Source: an uncultured Clostridia bacterium
GTDB taxonomy: Bacteria > Bacillota > Clostridia > Lachnospirales > Lachnospiraceae
Assembly (NCBI GenBank): GCA_947178015.1
Contig: CAMWWW010000003.1
Span: 1-24,098, forward strand
Direction of reading: 5' to 3'
Length of the DNA stretch: 24,098 nucleotides
The stretch's first letter is position 1, and each line of letters opens with the position of its first letter. Below, piece by piece: positions 22,090-24,098 of the stretch. The notes below the pieces were generated by a model. The model did not search any database. It had not been told where the DNA came from and saw only the letters and a list, made by a program, of their open reading frames with translations. A program made the translations under genes and the position numbers.

Positions 22090-22437
22090 ATGGAATTATT
22101 GGTATTTGTACTAAACCACCACGAAAAGCTGGATGCTGTGCTGACGGAGCTGGAGCACGCTGGCGTGGCCGGCGCGACGGTGATTGACAGCACTGGTATG
22201 GCAAAAGTGCTGCACCATGATGAAGAAGATGTCCTATTCTTTGGAGCGATCCGCGGGATTCTTAATTCTGCGACACGTGCCAAGAGCAACACAATTCTTA
22301 TGGTAATAGAAAAAGATCAGGTGCAGCCCGCTGTCGATGCCATTGAGCGTGTAGTAGGAGATTTAAATCATCAGAATGTCGGAGTTGTATTTACCATTCC
22401 GGTGGAATATACAAAGGGGATAAGGAGACATGAGTGA
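22090..22437 (+). CDS. PII-like signalling protein paired with an antiporter
   Basis: Small cytosolic protein of 115 residues with a GlnB-like ferredoxin fold. It begins MELLVFVLNHHEKLDAVLTELE (strand and helix), has GVAGATVIDSTGMAKVL at the second strand, a T-loop-like segment (about 38-58, HHDEEDVLFFGA) and a closing IERVVGDLNHQNVGVVFTIP and VEYTKGIRR, which parallels the canonical PII end G-K-I-F-V-x-P-V-E-x-x-x-x-I-R. The T-loop lacks the uridylylated Tyr context of GlnB. Its start has GGGGGAG upstream. The antiporter gene overlaps its last 8 bp, so the pair is translated together, and PII-like proteins beside transporters usually bind the transporter. The ligand is unknown. Confidence 0.8.
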   Translation: MELLVFVLNHHEKLDAVLTELEHAGVAGATVIDSTGMAKVLHHDEEDVLFFGAIRGILNSATRAKSNTILMVIEKDQVQPAVDAIERVVGDLNHQNVGVVFTIPVEYTKGIRRHE

Positions 22438-23602
22438 GAAAATATTATTTGACATTGCGATTGTCATGCTTTCCGGCTTGGTGTGCGGGCGTCTGGTAAA
22501 GCATCTCAATATGCCAAATGTTACAGGGTATCTGATAGCGGGGCTGATTCTTGGTCCCTGTATATTGAATGTAATACCAGAGAGCATGGTAAACAGCTTT
22601 TCGGTGGCATCAGATATGGCTCTGGGATTTATTGCATTTTCCATAGGCAGTGAGTTTAAGATTTCTTACTTTAAAAAGGTGGGAATTGCACCATTTGTGA
22701 TTGCTTGTCTGGAGAGTTTTGGAGCTGTGGCGGTGGTGATAGTTGCCTGTATCTTGTTGGGCTTTCCGGCGCCTCTCTCTATTTTGCTGGGAGCGATTGC
22801 CGCCGCGACGGCACCTGCGCAGACCATTATGGTCATCAAGCAGTACAACGCCAGAGGACCGATGACCTCCATGCTGATGAGCGTCGTGGCGCTGGATGAT
22901 GCCACAGCATTGATTGCGTTTGGCTTTGCCGCGACTATAGTGAAATCCATGGAGGAGAGCAGAGGGCTGTCTGTACTGGCTATTCTGGAGCCAGTGTATG
23001 AGGTTCTGATCTCCTTTGTGCTGGGAGCAGTGATGGCGATTGTGATGATGATATTTTTGCGCCATTTTAAGAAAAGCTCCAATCGCATCTGTGTGACGGT
23101 GGGCATTATCTTTATTACCATCTGGCTTTCCGGGCGTTTGAATGGATCGGCTTTATTAAGCTGCATGGCTCTCGGCGCTGCGCTTGTCAATCTGTCCAAC
23201 GAGATCGATCACGTGATGGAAGTCAGCAATTCCTTTACCCCACCGCTGTTAATGTTCTTCTTTACGATGAGTGGGGCTGGTTTTAATTTGGATGCATTGA
23301 AAAGCATTGGATTGCTCGGCGTAGTGTATGTGATTATGCGTGTTATAGGAAAGATGTTGGGAGCTTACGTTGGCGGAAAGCTTACCCATCAGGATGAGAA
23401 GGTATGCCGTTATCTGGGCCCTACCTTGATGCCGCAGGCAGGGGTGGCGCTGGGCTTGATCTTAGTGGCAGAGTCGATTGTTCCGCAATATGGACCACAA
23501 ATACGAACGGTGATTCTGTGTTCGACCTTTATCTATTCCATATTGGGGCCTAGCGTTGCAAAATGGGCGTTGATAAAGGCGGGAGAGATCAAGACGGCAT
23601 AA
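22430..23602 (+). CDS. CPA2-type cation:proton antiporter
   Basis: Integral membrane protein of 390 residues with about 12-13 hydrophobic helices and the Na+/H+ exchanger fold. Recognisable parts are SGLVCGRLVKHLNMPNVTGY, LIAGLILGP, the sixth-helix type motif SVVALDDATALIAFG with a double Asp (typical of electrogenic exchangers) and LMPQAGVALGLILVAES near the end. There is no C-terminal TrkA-N (RCK) domain as in full Kef proteins; the PII-like protein encoded just before may take that regulatory role. Exchange of Na+ or K+ for H+ is likely, but the ion cannot be told. The start ATG at 22430 lies inside the PII-like gene, with AAGGGG/ATAAGGAG before it. A terminator follows. Confidence 0.9.
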   Translation: MSEKILFDIAIVMLSGLVCGRLVKHLNMPNVTGYLIAGLILGPCILNVIPESMVNSFSVASDMALGFIAFSIGSEFKISYFKKVGIAPFVIACLESFGAVAVVIVACILLGFPAPLSILLGAIAAATAPAQTIMVIKQYNARGPMTSMLMSVVALDDATALIAFGFAATIVKSMEESRGLSVLAILEPVYEVLISFVLGAVMAIVMMIFLRHFKKSSNRICVTVGIIFITIWLSGRLNGSALLSCMALGAALVNLSNEIDHVMEVSNSFTPPLLMFFFTMSGAGFNLDALKSIGLLGVVYVIMRVIGKMLGAYVGGKLTHQDEKVCRYLGPTLMPQAGVALGLILVAESIVPQYGPQIRTVILCSTFIYSILGPSVAKWALIKAGEIKTA

Positions 23603-23632
23603 ACTATTTTCACGGAAACATATAGTTATTAT

Positions 23633-23678
23633 AAAAGCAGAAGTAATTGACATTTAGTCGATGCACTTCTGCTTTTTT
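23633..23678 (+). terminator. Rho-independent terminator after the antiporter gene
   Basis: AAAAGCAGAAGT (23633-23644) pairs exactly with ACTTCTGCTTTT (23665-23676), followed by more Ts. The 20-nt loop is longer than usual. The A-rich 5' arm could also let it work from the - strand. Confidence 0.85.
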
Positions 23679-23886
23679 ATGACTCAAAATACATAAGAAC
23701 ATTACCAATAGTCATATAAAGTCTGCGCGATAATAGCGGCGTGTTCTGGAATACGAGGGCTTACGACCACGGCAGAACTTTGGGCATCGCATTGAACCGA
23801 GTATTGGGATAAGGTTTTACTCTGCCGCAATCGTATTTACAATAGCAGTATTTTTAACTTAGGAAAATTTGGATAGATTAAGAATT

Positions 23887-23910
23887 ATACTAATGTGAAT
23901 TTATTAGTAT
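23887..23910. repeat. 8-bp inverted repeat in AT-rich DNA
   Basis: ATACTAAT (23887-23894) and ATTAGTAT (23903-23910) are exact reverse complements around an 8-nt spacer. No U-tract follows immediately. In DNA this AT-rich it may be chance. Confidence 0.4.
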
Positions 23911-23934
23911 CATTAATATGTTACTATTTTTTGA

Positions 23935-23989
23935 TAAAGCATAAGTTTATTTAAAGACAATTTGTGTAATCATTTTCGGGAAGGGTCCG
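23935..23989 (-). repeat. Dispersed repeat, copy 3 (inverted)
   Basis: Read on the - strand, 23989-23935 matches copy 1 (7-61) at 42 of 55 positions without gaps, starting with CGGACC. Further on, TTTATCAAAAAAT (about 23936-23924) matches copy 2. The - strand reading frame entering from the right edge stops at the TGA inside the conserved core, the same place as in copy 1. Confidence 0.7.
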
Positions 23990-24098
23990 CATAGCCAGCG
24001 CAGCTATTTCCTCCGTCACCCCGCTCTCGCTTAGTGAAAAACGTAGCGGACGCTAAGCTCGTGAGAAACCTCGCTGAAGCGTATCGCATAATTCGCAA

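Larger units (their letters stand above)
23679..24098. other. Non-coding right edge, 420 bp
   Basis: No supported gene. 23710-23850 has mixed composition with only short open frames. 23887-23910 is an AT-rich inverted repeat (ATACTAAT/ATTAGTAT). 23935-23989 is the third copy of the dispersed repeat. From 23973 to the end the sequence turns GC-rich and is open on the - strand for 42 codons, ending at TGA 23972-23970; this frame comes in from outside the window and has no known family match. Confidence 0.6.

Noticed and set aside
23710..23850. Short - strand peptide-like stretch (CYCKYDCGR...) before the right repeat
   Set aside because: It has stops every 25-30 codons, no start with ribosome binding site, and matches no family I recognise.
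1..24098. CRISPR array, tRNA/rRNA genes, intact insertion sequence or prophage
   Set aside because: No regularly spaced direct repeats, no tRNA- or rRNA-like sequence, and no transposase, integrase or phage structural gene was seen.

Overview
The window looks like chromosome of a Gram-positive gut-type Clostridia, most likely Lachnospiraceae. This is judged from gene content and order (tsaC - YwlE-like - rpiB - upp - dCMP deaminase; ftsE - ftsX - M23 hydrolase - S41 protease), strong AGGAGG-type ribosome binding sites, sigma-A-like promoters and U-tract terminators. Twenty-one protein genes and one small gene missed by length-based ORF calling are supported. All but two (pyrG and the small yjfB-type gene) lie on the + strand. 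I see no rRNA, tRNA, CRISPR array or intact mobile element.

Layout. 1-371: a copy of a dispersed repeat, then a short decayed fragment resembling TnpV, a transposon-borne protein. 372-1982 (-): CTP synthase pyrG, with a leader holding a terminator-like hairpin. 2392-5170 (+): ftsH, overlapped by a GH43 glycosidase gene whose SD and TTG start lie inside the end of ftsH. 5258-8076: adenosine deaminase and uvrC, 2 nt apart. 8180-13772: a tight nine-gene run from its own promoter (tsaC, a YwlE-like protein with a broken P-loop, rpiB, upp, dCMP deaminase, DUF402, acyl-ACP thioesterase, cvfB, ridA). 13907-14334: a two-way terminator, a small YjfB-family gene on the - strand, then a divergent YitT-family membrane protein gene. 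15340-16452: a stand-alone MsmX/UgpC-type sugar ABC ATPase with its own promoter and terminator. 16732-17820: a CdaR/PucR-type regulator. 17915-22063: ftsE, ftsX, a coiled-coil M23 murein hydrolase and a CtpA-type protease, a cell-division wall-remodelling module. 22090-23602: a PII-like protein overlapping a CPA2-type antiporter, ended by a terminator. 23679-24098: no supported gene; it holds another copy of the dispersed repeat in inverted orientation.

How the genes work together. The central run mixes translation fidelity (tsaC), nucleotide salvage (upp, dCMP deaminase), pentose phosphate (rpiB), lipid (thioesterase) and damage control (ridA); adenosine deaminase and CTP synthase add to nucleotide metabolism. 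FtsEX probably gates the adjacent M23 hydrolase, and the S41 protease may control its level. The PII-like protein probably binds and regulates the antiporter.

Most notable signals: (1) a three-copy dispersed repeat (about 76% identity, ungapped) whose outer copies lie inverted at the two window ends; (2) a 20-bp uninterrupted RNA hairpin with a GAAG loop just before ftsE, held together by G-U pairs only on the + strand RNA; (3) a YwlE-like protein lacking both the nucleophilic Cys and the P-loop Arg; (4) the PII-like/antiporter pair; (5) a GH43 gene translationally nested in the end of ftsH. I did not find a clearly new defence or mobile system.
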